This document shows positions 1 to 11,392 of a stretch of DNA of 64,000 nt, piece by piece. Both the position numbers and the translations under genes were made by a program. The notes under the pieces were generated by a model. The model had not been told where the DNA came from. It did not search any database and saw only the letters and a list, made by a program, of their open reading frames with translations. Source of the DNA: Mytilinidion resinicola (lineage: Eukaryota > Ascomycota > Dothideomycetes > Mytilinidiales > Mytilinidiaceae); contig NW_022985478.1 in NCBI RefSeq assembly GCF_010093595.1, positions 1 through 64,000 of the forward strand, given 5' to 3'. The number at the start of each line of letters is the position of its first letter. Position 1 is the first letter of the stretch.

Positions 1-626
1 ATGCTTTCCTCACTGATCCTTTGCCCTTCCTACGCCAGCTGCCAAAAGACCCTTTTCTTGGGATAGCTAAATGAATCAAATCCATGGGTCAATAAATATA
101 TCGAGTTCCTACAACTTCTTCGTACTATCGCAGTTCCTTCAACGCAATGTGATTCACTTGTAAGAAATGTGTTACGTTCAATGTTTGTCCTCTTGAAATG
201 TCACTAAAAGTATAAAATTATCTCGCATGCGGCTGCTCACTTGAGTTTATACGAAATGACGAGACAAACATGGATGACGGCCGCCACAGCAATGATTCCG
301 TCAATAGGCTAGATAGAATATTCTTTTATTCTATACTGAGAGAACCAGCTACGAATCTCGGCTGGCGATTTGAGACTCGCATTGGCAGAGATTCGTCGTC
401 CCTTGACTCCTATCTTAGGACCCAAGACACATCCAAGTAAAATGAAAGCCCGAATGAATGTAGCTAGGCAGAGCCCTTGCTACAGTTGGCTACTTTGCAT
501 CCATATCTGGTTGTCTCGCCATTTCGCCCACTCATCTGCACCCCATAACGGCCAATCAACCCACGCCGCCTCCAAAACGCGACGATCCCATTCCCCTTCG
601 AAGACCTCGGAAGGAGCCACGATGAC
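1..626. other. No gene recognised
   Basis: No reading frame here resembles a known protein family, and no tRNA or repeat was seen. The right-hand edge adjoins the decayed 3' end of the F-box/ankyrin copy that starts at 627. Confidence 0.5.
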
Positions 627-2267
627 CTACTTATGATGCTTTCTCCAGAAGGCTCGGAACATCACGGCCATTGACCCTCCCTTCCAAGGAAAGGACTCCA
701 CAGCGTACATGATAATCGAGAAAAATCTTGACAGTCGGCGCTCGAATATGTGATCCCAACGGCCGGCTCGAGGTATCCGGGAGTTTCTTCAGGACGTGTT
801 AGGAGTACGCCTGCTCGTATACCACGCGCGCGGGGATCAGGTCCACCCTACCAAGCTTGACTGCGTAGTAGGTCGCAAGGTGAAGTCGGAAGTAGGCGTC
901 TTCCCAACGCCATTGGAGAGCTCGGAAGTTAGGACTATTGGTAAAATCGCCGACGCCGAACTTGGACTTTTGGATACCGGAATGGAAGGGCGTCTGGCCA
1001 GTGGCGTCTGGTAGTGATGGGTCCGCTCCCGCGTCCATCAGGATCTTTGCGCACCAGAGACAGTTCTGGTCGTCGATGTACTGCTTGGGTTGCTCCATGA
1101 CTAAGTGGAGTGCTGTTTTTCCTTGGCCGTTGCGGATGTTGACGTCCTGGCACCGAGACGCGAGGGTGGTGAAGTGCTTCGGGCTCAACGTCGTGTGATG
1201 GTCCATGTAGAATTCTGATATGATTCTATGAAGCGGATGTTCGTGGCTGGGGGACCACACGTTCGGGCTAGTGCCGTGATTGAGCAATAATTGCACAATC
1301 ATTCTTCGTTTGTCGACATGATAATCTCCGTCCACGAACGTGATAGCTCGATGCAGCGGGTGGAAGGCATCGCTGCTTCCGCCAACGTTAGGATCCACCC
1401 CCAGCTGTAAGAGTGCCTTCACCATTGCGTATTGCATCGTTTTCACTGCGAAGTGGAGTACGTTTTCTCCTTCTGACGTGGTCCAATCAAGATCCGTTCC
1501 TTGCTTGATGAATGTCCTAAGGAATGGTTGAGCCTGTATCCTGAACAAATGAGGCAAGGGAGGTGTCACAGGTTCGCCGTTCGGCCAATGCACGCCCGAC
1601 TCTGAGAGGTCCATGGGGTGGACTCCGAGTTGGAACAACAGCTTGACCTGCACAACATTAGCCATCATAGCTCGAAATCCTATAGATCTTCAGAGTGACA
1701 TACCACTTCGACCTCAGGCTTTCCTATCCTGAAATCTGACGTCCATTTGTAGGGATTACACCTAAGTTGGTACGTCCGCTCACCAGACACACGATACCGA
1801 CACAACCAAGCTTCCAACAACTCAGTGAAATCACTCTTAGGGATGGGCTGTGGCTGTCCCAATCATTGTGTGTATTGCAAGAGCGAGATGGCGATCTCGG
1901 TTGGGTACTTTTCAGGCTTTTCGATCTCCGCAAGCAACCAATAGAGTGCTGGCCAGTATCCGCTCTCCAGTCCGCCGTCAATCTTATTGCGGAGAAGGTA
2001 CTGCACCAACCGAGGGCGCTTCCGGACTATAGCCCACCGCAAGGGTGATTCACTGACGTGGTCACTGTCTCGGCATTTGTGCGCTCCTATGTAGTCCCCG
2101 GAATCTGGATCGCATGGACACCTATCCCGCAGAGCACGCTTGTGCAGTTCAACCTTTAGGAAGATATAGATCATCCGGTGAGCTCGGGCGAGCTTGTTGA
2201 GTTCGTTGTCTGGAAGCCATCGCGAGATCTGTAAAAGCAACTCGTTTGGAAGCGTGGGTAGCGACGT
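627..2267 (-). pseudogene. F-box/ankyrin-repeat protein, copy 1 (decayed)
   Basis: The N-terminus is F-box-like (LPNELLLQISRWL at about 2260-2220), followed by ankyrin-type helices such as GADPSLPDATGQTPF. A clean intron lies at 1648-1703 (GTATGT...TGTGCAG) in the same place as in the two paralogues near 9 and 12 kb. Three lesions are visible by comparison with copy 2. The codon where the paralogues have ATG (2267-2265) is ACG. An in-frame stop at about 799 falls where copy 2 has Glu (YAEH). Beyond it the C-terminal homology (FPWKGG, FRAFW) continues to about 627 but needs a one-base shift near 730. An upstream start exon or a shortened product cannot be excluded. F-box proteins recruit substrates to SCF ubiquitin ligases; the partner of this one is unknown. 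Confidence 0.75.
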
Positions 2268-4632
2268 CGTTGAGGCGCGGATTTTCCAAAGTAAAGAGTA
2301 TCGAAGGCAGATTTTTGTAGAGATTTTGTTGGCAGTGTTGGTGGTGGTGTCGGTGGAGAGGGTGTGATTGGGAAGGGGATGTTTTCGTGGAAGTGGTTCC
2401 TTTCTTCGAGAAGGTTTTTATAGGCGATGTTTCTAGTGAACGGCTTAAGCCCAGCAACGGGTGTTGATGATTTAAGTCCGCACCCTTCTAGCTCCCTTGG
2501 ATTGTGAACATTCACCAGCGTGGCTCTGACTTGTTGTCTTGGGCATGGTTGATACCCTACCACCGCTCTGAGGGGTCAGGTGAGACTTTCCCGGTTTTTG
2601 CTGCTGTGACCACATCTAGCCAAGGTGGACTGCCACAGCGATGCGGCGGACTTTGATGATTCCTATCATATCGCATATGCAAGCTATCATAGCGCGTATG
2701 CAGGATATGGTCCTCGAAGCCGTCCTCTGCAATCCACCGGCGCTCATTCGGCTCATTCCCATCGTCCTGTCCCTCCTACACAGTTGTGTACAGTGCCAGC
2801 TATCCCATCCCCGACACTTTTGTTAGTAATATGCCTTGAACCTGTACGGGTACGAAAGATAAGCCAACAGTTGTTCAAATCTAAGACCCGCTTGACTCTA
2901 CAGTCAGACCGTATAGGGGGATGCACACAACGGCAATGTTCTGAGTTCCGTGGTGAGTTTAAGGGGAATCCACGATCTGACTGCACTGGCGTATTTGAAT
3001 AAGTGTTGTCATTCGAAATCTTGACTTCTCCGATGTCTCTCTCCTGCTTTTTCAAATTTTTTTTGACGTTTGTAAAGCTGATATACGTACCGAGGGAGTT
3101 GCAAGAGAATCTTTGCGATATAGTAAAATCCATGACTGAAGAATACAATATAAGCAGATGGATCTACTACCTTGGCTTTATAGAGGACGGTACAAACATG
3201 GCAGCGCTTGTCATGTCATTTGCCCAACTCAGCTAGTTTGCTATGCCAACTATGCACCGACCATCTCACACCAATCAAAGAGGTAGCGAGCAACCGGATC
3301 CTCAACAGCAACTACTGAGGTGATGCCAGATGCAGAGATGCGGATTTCCATCCCCTCTTAACTCTTCGCCCCACCGCAAGGCTAGGGTCAGGTCGTGATG
3401 CTCCTGTCTAGCGCTTCCTGAAGCAAAGAAACGCGTGAACAAGACTTTGCCGAGTGCTAAAAGTCTAGGACTACTTCAATCTTGATGGGTCATCGACGGA
3501 GTCGCGATGATGGACACGAACGAAGAGACGCGTCCGAATGGATGATGGCTCAATTGAGGATTCGGCTTACTCAGCGGTTCACGTTGGGATCGTAGTGCCG
3601 CATGGATCTTTGGGGCGGCCGGATCTGCAATCTACAGTACGAAATGCTGGGACTGTAAAGGTGCGAGAGCGAGTGGTTCTGTGTGGGTTATCGGGTAGCT
3701 TTGTAACATTGTAGGCGGTGGTTTGTCGGTGTTGTTTAGCAGCTGGCGGGTAGTGCTGATCTGGGGATGCGGACAGGCGAAGTATGGGGAATATGCTTAT
3801 GATGAGTTGAAGCGTCAACATCGGCTAAAGGGGTTATTGCTGAATATGCTTCCGGATCGGAAGCTCGACTCTGCCATTGTGAGGGTATAGCGGTTTGAAG
3901 AGGTACGATGGGCGACAAGGTCATGTTTTCGATCGGAGCACGCCTCGAGGCAGGTTTGCAGTAGCCCACAAGCTGCCACAGCTGCGCATGTCTCCGTTTC
4001 GCCCCCTCCTATCCGCCTCCAAAAAGCAAGAAAACAAAAATGCAAATGCATGAATTGTGGTGTTTTAAGGGCACAGGGGCGATCGCGTACCAGGAAGAGT
4101 GGATCTGGGTGGGAGAATAAATAGTGGAACCTTGCAACCTTTAGCCGCGAGAGTGCAGGGGTGGGCGCACGTTGGGTAACATCTGACGTGTATGCAGATC
4201 GGAAAATCCCTGCGGCTTTTCAGGAGATGATCTCCGGAGAGAATTGGAAGGTCATTTGGGGGGGATGATGGAACTTATGGAGGTGGGAGTGTGCAATTAT
4301 CACGTGGGCTCAATCAATGGCTAGAATTGGAACACAATCAGAAAGCTAAGGCTATCTGGAGGGTGTAGGATGTGTGAACAAAATGAATATGTAGCGTATT
4401 GGATATCATAAGAAAATCGCTAACCGCCAAACTTATGAGGAAGTACATGGTCTCGTAAATGTAAAAGAAATATCCTACACTCCTCCATATTCCCTAGTCC
4501 TTATTCTCTATTCCGCACAGGGGAACAACCTAGAAAATTCCCAACACCTCGTATGATGCGCTGCAGTAACGCTAAGCCTAGGAAGATTGGCAACATAGAA
4601 AAAAAAAACAATCGCCAACTCGTTCATCTGTT
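2268..4632. other. Intergenic region, no gene recognised
   Basis: About 2.4 kb with only short overlapping frames of random-looking composition on both strands. No domain, repeat family or RNA gene was recognised. Confidence 0.5.
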
Positions 4633-5756
4633 TTACACCCTCTTCTCCTCATCATCGCGCTTGTTCTGCGTCACCGATATCTGCGTCGTTTGCAAAATCC
4701 CGTCCTTCCCGTACGGCTCCAGCTTGAGGCTGCTCGTAGGGGAGGAGCTGCGGTGGACGCTCGGGGGAACGATGTTGACCTCGCTCGTGTTGGAGTACGT
4801 CTCCAGCCTGACGTCGTGTCGGGGCGTCGACCTCCACCGGCTCTCCCCCTCCTTCTTGCTTCCGCCATTATCCTTGGCGGACCGCGAGTGCGAATTGTAT
4901 GAGCTGCCCCCGCGCACGGACTGCACGAGGCGATTGAGGATGGAGAATTCGACGCGCAGCTTCACGCCGTACACACACGGCTTGAAGGCGGACTGCACGT
5001 AGAAGAAATGCGAGTAGGAGAGTCCCAGCAGCGCGATGTCGAGGCACACGACGAGGATGTTGGTGTAGATGAGGTGGTGCATGACGTTGCGCACGGACTT
5101 GTCCGTCTCGCCGAGCGTTGCGCGGTTCTCCAGCACGCGCCGGGTTTCAATGATGTATAGGATGGAAATGATGGTTTCCTGCACGAAGAAGATGGTGACC
5201 TGGACCTTGTCCCAGACTTTGTTGGCGGCCATGAGGCGGGGGTCGCCGGAGCCTTGCGAGGCGATACCGAGGCCCATTGTGGGTGGGGCGATGCAGATGG
5301 TGGTGAAGCAGATCATGTAGAGAACGTATCGGTGGAGGTCCGGGTTGGCGATTACAAGGTGCAGCCGCGAGTAGAGGACGACGGACTGCGGGATGACCAT
5401 GATGAACCAGCTGATGTAAATGAGGGTCAATCCGGCGTAGGGATTGGTGACTTGGTCGAAGTCGACGAGAACCTAGTGATTGGTGAGCTCGGCGCCTGTC
5501 GACGTGTGTACAGCCTTCGAGGGCTGTCCGAATGCGGCGGAAACGTGAAGAAAAGTGGATGTACCATGAACAGCGGCTGCGTCAAGACGCCCCACGAGGC
5601 CACGCAGCACGCCCAGAAGTAGAGGCCCCGCTTGCGCAGAAAGGCGAACCACAGCCGGATGTTGAGCTCGACGCACAGGTACCAGGCCACGCCCATGAAG
5701 GCGGCCATGGTCATGGCGACAGGCAGGTCAGCCTTGAGATCTTCGGCGACGCCCAT
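4633..5756 (-). CDS. Fungal multi-pass membrane protein (DUF7703-like)
   Basis: Two exons, 5756-5565 and 5472-4633, are joined by a 92-bp intron (GTACAT...CACTAG) and give a 343-residue protein. The start ATG at 5756 opens MGVAEDLKADLP. Several hydrophobic helices follow, roughly at residues 10-35, 45-65, 80-105, 110-135, 155-180 and 205-230, with signatures such as LIYISWFIMV and VVLYSRLHLV. The last 90 or so residues are hydrophilic and serine/charge-rich, so probably a cytoplasmic tail. The pattern resembles uncharacterised fungal integral membrane proteins of the DUF7703 or PTH11-like kind; that assignment is from memory of the families. Substrate or ligand is unknown. A heptamer repeat array lies just upstream of the start codon. 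Confidence 0.8.
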
Positions 5757-5790
5757 GGTGTTGCAGTGCGGGGAATGTCTTGGTGTCGGG

Positions 5791-5850
<60 letters not shown>
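5791..5850. repeat. Heptanucleotide array (GGAGAGC)8
   Basis: A partial unit gagc is followed by eight perfect copies of ggagagc. The array begins 35 bp upstream of the ATG of the minus-strand membrane protein gene, so it lies in its 5' leader or core promoter. The length is not set by coding constraint and may vary between strains. Confidence 0.9.
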
Positions 5851-5851
<1 letters not shown>

Positions 5852-6143
5852 TCTCCACGCGCGGTGGGTGGGATGAGAGTGGACAGTGGACAGGACGCAG
5901 CAGCGCAGCACAAGTTATGTGAAGTCGTCGTTGCACACGCTAGATGCGCCCAGGGTTCGATCGGTGAGCGATCACTGACAGTGCTGGTGCAGACGAGGAG
6001 AGCAGCGGCTGGGGTGCGGCATTTTGGGTTGGGAGCGCTGATCGGGGCCGCGTTGGGCAGCTCTGTTATCTGGGCTCGCTGTGCCTGGGAGGCCAGCTTT
6101 GCCGAGGGCAATGCCAGGGTGGTGGGTGCGCGGGTGCACCCAG

Positions 6144-6171
6144 GCTTGCCGCTTGCCGCTTGCCGCTTGCC
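6144..6171. repeat. Heptanucleotide array (GCTTGCC)4
   Basis: Four perfect tandem copies of gcttgcc. This is a second 7-bp array within 300 bp of the GGAGAGC array, in the region between the membrane protein gene and the cupin gene. Its function is unknown. Confidence 0.85.
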
Positions 6172-7002
6172 CTCTGGGGCCCTTGGGCGCACGCGGTCCG
6201 CTCTCGACGGCGGCCCGTGATTGGTTCCAGCCGCCACGGCCTGGGCAGTTCCCGCTACAACCCCTTGTATAACCTTCACGGCAAACCCCCTGGATGGGAC
6301 GCGGGCCCTGATTTGCTGGCAGCCGCCGGGCATCTCCGCGAGGGGGCACTGGGGGTCGAGCAGTCAGTTCGAGACGACTTTATGCTTCTGTCGGTGGAGC
6401 CCTGTGGCGAGGCCTCCTGCGAGAGCGAGGATCCGGCGGCGAGACGGAATCGGCGTGGGGGAAGCGCAGGGCTCCCTTTTCGAGTGCGCAAGCATCATGA
6501 ATCGCGAATCGTTCCATTTGTCTGGTTGCCGAGTCCAGGCGTCGTCACAGCCTTCATCGTGCTGTGACAGCACCGACATTGAACCAACATTGAGGAGCCT
6601 GGCACCCTGGGAAACAGTCTCACAGTCGTCGTGCGGGATGTGGTGCAGAGGATAGCCCTTCAATGCACTGCTATCTTGTGCCATGTCGTGCAACAACGAG
6701 TGGCGCTGAGTGAGCCGTGGATGCCGGCGCGATGCATGCAGGCCGCCGCTTGCGCCATACGACAGCCTCATGGAGCAATCGCTTCCCGTTAGGCAAACTG
6801 AGCCCGCCTCCCCGGGCCCAGCCACCGCAAATGAGCTGCTGCCGCCCTCTCAAATAGCACCTCGCGCGCCCCAGCAGTCCGGTCGCGACACCACCTTGTT
6901 TGCTGCTCTCACCTGCACCGCGTCAAAGCTGCCCAATTGTGCTTTTTCCCACGCCCAGCAGCCCCCAGATCGTCCAATATATCCCTCCCTGGCGTAGCAG
7001 CT

Positions 7003-7643
7003 ATGTTTCACCTGCCCCTGCTCGCACGCCTCACGGCCCTGTTGGCTTTGGCAGCAGTCGCTCCCGCTATCAAGGCCGCCCCAGCAGCCAACAGCGAGGA
7101 TCATGCCCTGACCGGAAGGGGTGTTCCCGTGGGCTACGGCGGAAACCCAGAGCACTACACTGCCGCCGATGTGATCGACAAGCTCGGTCTGGTCTCCAAC
7201 CCAGAGAAGGGCTACTACGCCCAAACCTTCGAGGACACCCTCCAGTTCAACGCCACCCGCTCCGCCAGCACGGCCATCTACTACCTCATTGAGGGCAAAG
7301 TTGGCTGGTCGTACTGGCACCGCATCGATGCCGTCGAGGTCTGGCACTACTACGCCGGAGCCCCGCTGGCGCTCGAGCTTTCATACAACAACGGCACCAA
7401 GACTGTGGAGAAGACGCTTGGCCCCGACATTTTCCATAGCCAGGCGCCGCAGATCGCCATTGACCACTGGCAGTGGCAGCACTGCAAGAGCCTGGGCGAG
7501 TGGACGCTTATTGGCACGACAGGTATGCTGTTTTTGACTTCTCAGGGTTCAATCTTTGTGACTAACACGTCCCAGTCGCACCGGGATTCAGCCCCGACGA
7601 GTATGAGATCGAGGACGGCAGCTGGCAACCCAAGAGCAAATAG
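7003..7643 (+). CDS. Secreted Cupin_5 (DUF985) family protein
   Basis: Exons 7003-7522 and 7576-7643 with a 53-bp intron (GTATGC...CCCAG) give 195 residues. The first 24 residues form a signal peptide (positive Arg, then LTALLALAAVAPAIKA). The mature part matches the single-cupin Cupin_5 fold: YYLIEG, WHRIDAVEVWHYYAG at about residues 100-114, LGPDIF, and a C-terminal WTLIG...VAPGF. Family members bind a metal or small ligand through the WHR...EVWH segment, but their reaction is mostly unassigned. Export is inferred from the signal peptide. The frame stays open past the donor site, but the C-terminal VAPGFSPDEYEI typical of the family appears only after splicing, which supports the intron. 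Confidence 0.85.
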
Positions 7644-8886
7644 ATGCTCTACTCGGGGTGATGCTTTTGTGTACAGCTCGGTGTATCACGAAGGACTCTC
7701 GGGAGGCCCGGAGTCTCGTGTCACGGCCGACGATACAATACTACGTACCTGTTGGTGGTGGGGAGTCCTTCTAATCCTTTTAATTGAAGCGGAATTAGCA
7801 TCAGATGACGAACCGGTCGCTACCTTACCTGCATTAGACGGCCGTCACTACGGCATCAAACGACCGAAGAAGCATAGCGGAAAAGTTACTTTCGACTGTA
7901 CATATCTCAATAATTCAAATTTCTGGCTTCGGTCACATCCCTACCGACCCCGACCTCATTTCCGAATCAATTTCCCAATCTTCGCTACTTTCGGCATTGG
8001 CCATATATCGATCTATTCAGTCATGTCTCTTCATTCTTTCTCCATAACTCTGTCATGTAACGCAATGATTTTTTATATGAAAAGGCTCCCAAGAATACAG
8101 TGGGCCTCGGAGGTGTCATCTCGGATGATCCAGTCAACAGGGAGGCCCTGAATGGGAGGCATGTAGTGATAGCTGACAAGTACGTGGTAGGAACGGCACC
8201 TTGCTTTGCTATGAATGCGATATCTAGATCTTGGCACGTCGGTCACGTGGTCTACTTTATTTGCTAACGCCCAAAACGCAACAGCTCTTGGGGGAGTTGG
8301 CCGTGGCATTGGCAGGAAGGGGGGAAGAGGTAGGTTGGAGTGTTGAGATTAGGGATGGGAAAGGGCGGAGGGCCGGGTTGGGCTCGAAGAAGGGAAAGAG
8401 GTAGGTTGGAGTGTCGGTGGTTTGGGTGAGGGGTGAGGCGGGAGGGTAGGTCCGGAGAAAGTTGGGGTCGCGTGGTATGGCAAACATGATGGGCGATGGA
8501 AACGATAGGACAATAGCTATTAGGTTTGACTATAAGAAGTGCAGGTATGACATCGTTTTCTCTGGTAGTATATGCTTTAGCGGTAGAGCTTACTATATCG
8601 CTGAAAGCTTTCTTAGGAACCCCTTAGGCCGTAAGCATATACGTTAGCATTAGCCGAAGAGGGGAGAAAACGGTTGAAAGAAATTAAGAGTTCGAGAGCT
8701 GCCCAGCTGCTGTACTTCTTTGAGTAAGATTAAGCCGGTGGCGGACTCACGATGATCCGAAGGGTAAGACTCTCTATAGCAGGCGGGCCCTCACGATCAA
8801 CCTCTTCACCTACTTCACCTTCAACAACCTCGATAAATTCCTCCACCTTCAAAGCTCGCATCCGCGAGGAGAGTCGGTGGTCCATC
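7644..8886. other. Intergenic region, no gene recognised
   Basis: The downstream flank of the cupin gene. Short frames exist on both strands but none has recognisable domains. A purine-rich stretch (about 8290-8460) on the plus strand contains loosely repeated gaagagg/gggtaggttgg words and may be promoter sequence. Confidence 0.45.
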
Positions 8887-10573
8887 ATGGCGCTCCACAC
8901 GGTTCCCAACGAGATTCTCTTGGAGATTTCTCAGTGGCTCAAGGACTCCGACCTCAACAGTCTTGCCCAAGCGCATCGGAATATCTACGAGTTCCTACAA
9001 CCTGAGCTGCACCAGCGTGCTGTAATGGACAGGCTGGAGTGTTGCCAGGATTCTGGTCACTACAACGGCACAGGTCGTAGATGTGTTGCATAGAGCCCGT
9101 ACAGTTGCCGACGCCGAAGGTAGATGTCCCAAGAGCGTACTGGAAAGGAGTCCGTCCAGACGAGTCGGGCAAGCACGGGTCTGCGCCAACGTCCATCAAG
9201 ATCCTCGCACACCAGAGAGAGTTGTCTTCGCCCGAGGAGTTCGTTTCGTCGTGTTGCCCCATGACGATGTGAAGCGCAGTTTTGCCTTGGCTGTTCTGCA
9301 CGTTGACGTTGATGCAGCGGGACACCAGAGACTTAAAGTACACCTTGTTCATTGGCTGCAGGTGTTCGGCGACTGCTTTGTGGATTGGGTATTCGCTGTT
9401 GGGGCCCGGTGTGTTGGGGTCGGCGCCGTGTCTAAGAAGCAGCTCTGCGATCATGGCTCGTGTGTCCTCTTCGTCATGGTCACTTAACCAGTACAGAAAA
9501 GTGAGCGCCCGGTCGAGTGGGTTAAACGCGTTCCCCGTTCCGCCAACGTTGGGATCCATGCCAGCTCTTAGAAGCGCCTCAACCGTGGAAAGGCGGAGGC
9601 ATAGCACCGCAACATGGAGGACGTTTCCAGTGGCTGGAGAGGACCAGTTCAGACCTGCCCCGTGTTTGATGAATATTGCAAGGATCTCCGGTGAATCGAC
9701 TCGGGAAAAGTTAGGTATTGCTGAGGACAAAAAAGCAGCTGATGGGTGGGACACTGTATCTGACAGTCCCATAGGATCTGCCCCCAATTGAAGGATCAGT
9801 TCGACCTGTAACTCATTAGCGGTCGACTCTTGGAGATCGCGAAGCTATTCGGTGACATACCACCTTGATATAGTTTTGATTAAGCTGTACCCAGCTACAG
9901 GGGCTTTCTGAATTCCAGTACAGGTCGTAATTTCCATCCATGAGATGGTCTAGATAGGCTCTCAAAAGCTCTGTCAACTGGCTCCCGAGGATGTTGCGGT
10001 TCTCTCCCAACTGTTGCGCATACTGCAAAAGGATGAGGACACTGTCAAGGCCCCGGCCGAGGTGACCACATTTCCTCACCCATTCGATAGCGGGCCAATA
10101 TCCATTTGCCAACCTTCCATCGATATTGCGGCGTAACAGGTATTGCAAGAGCCGAGTGTGGTTGCGGAGGATTGCCCATCGCATCGAGGGGTACTTGTCG
10201 CCAACGTGATCAATCTCGTCTCCATTTCATGACTTACTACGCATGTAAGCTCAACAAACCAGATCTGATCCCCGCTCGGATCGTATACGAGCAGACATAT
10301 GCGGAGCATGTTCTAGGGAAGTATCCTGAACAATACAGCTGGCCTCAGGCTCGCCGTCCATGGAAAACCATCCATTCGTCGACGGTGAAAATTTTCCTTG
10401 ACATCATGGACGCCCTCGAGTCATTTCCATGGAAGGGAGGACCGATGGGGCTAAAGTTCCGTGCCTTTTGGGAAAAGCATAGAGACGAGATCTTGAATTC
10501 TCCTGAGAATGCGAGTACGAGTGCAATTTCATGGCCCGATTACAGGGAATGGGAACATGAGAGGGCACATTGA
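8887..10573 (+). pseudogene. F-box/ankyrin-repeat protein, copy 2, broken by an internal inversion
   Basis: The start ATG at 8887 opens MALHTVPNEILLEI, an F-box. The plus-strand frame follows the family up to about 9072 (QDSGHYNGT) and then loses homology. The family's next segment appears on the minus strand from 10217 back to 9073, and the C-terminal part resumes on the plus strand at 10218 (RLHFMTYYACK, DLIPARIVYEQTYAEH) to the stop at 10571-10573. Flipping 9073-10217 restores the reading frame at both joins and the order of copies 1 and 3. The intron at the conserved position lies inside the flipped piece on the minus strand (donor GTATGTCACC near 9861, acceptor near 9807). As the DNA stands the product would be a truncated F-box peptide of about 68 residues. 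Confidence 0.85.
9073..10217 (-). other. Inverted internal segment of F-box/ankyrin copy 2
   Basis: This 1,145-bp block carries the ankyrin-repeat core of copy 2 in reverse orientation relative to its own F-box and C-terminal parts. The boundaries are placed where the frame joins cleanly (GT|EIDH on one side, IYD|RLHF on the other); a few bases of ambiguity remain because gtc/cgtc occurs at both ends. No long inverted repeats flank it, so a simple two-break inversion fits better than recombination between repeats. A misassembly is the main alternative. Confidence 0.8.
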
Positions 10574-11392
10574 CTAGCTTTTTCGGCTCGAGAGTGGCAG
10601 GTGTGGTGGCGGGATGGGCCGTGGCTGAAGGAGGAGTGGTCGGGAAATCAACATCTCTGGGCTGCGGGAGCGTCCGTAGAAAGAAGCTAGGGGTCTAGCA
10701 CCTCCTGATCTATGGAGCGTGCCGCGTAGAGAAAGCTTGAATAGCCTTGGTACGAGCATGCCACTACTGAAGCGTGGAGTCTTTTCATTGGTGTTGCGAT
10801 GATAACGGACGCAATTGAGGACACAGGAACAAGGAGAGCCTGCTAGATCAGAGTAAAATGACCACTAAAAATAAGGCATACACAAAGGATTACCTAAGGT
10901 ACTCTAGTGAGCTGCTAATTCGGGCAGCTTAGCCTCACATGAACGAGCATCAGATGAAATGAAACCTGTGGCCTACCTTCGTACTGGTAGTGGCCGATTT
11001 TGATACAGCGCGTGGATGAAGGCTAGTCTGATTTAGATCTAGCTCGGATGAGTCAGCATGCTACGCATCTAGTTACCTCAACGCATCTCCTTCTCACTTA
11101 CCTCTTCATCCAACATACCACTCTCATGAGGGTTTGTTTCCTACATGGCTCTGTAACGCCCTTGAACTAACCTTAATAAGCCTCTGACGGCGACTCAGCG
11201 TTTCTTTGCTGTCTAAGTCGCGCATTGGCTCACCCACCGTGCACCAATTTCAGCTCCACGCCAGTGTCGCTCTCGGCAGAGGTTGATAAAGACTCACTTG
11301 ACGATTCGAAACTAACAACAGCCAAACTACTAAGATTGTGTTCGTTTCCTGTCGGCACCACTGGTATTCACCCGGCAAGCGTGTTCCCAACG
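10574..11392. other. Intergenic region, no gene recognised
   Basis: Separates F-box/ankyrin copies 2 and 3, which lie in the same orientation. No recognisable frame or RNA gene was seen. Confidence 0.5.

Noticed and set aside
370..636. An 88-codon plus-strand frame
   Set aside because: It starts at TTG, has no recognisable domain and overlaps the decayed 3' end of the F-box/ankyrin gene on the other strand.
4553..5002. Plus-strand frames opposite the membrane protein gene
   Set aside because: They are antisense shadows; the minus strand has a well-supported two-exon gene with clear membrane helices.
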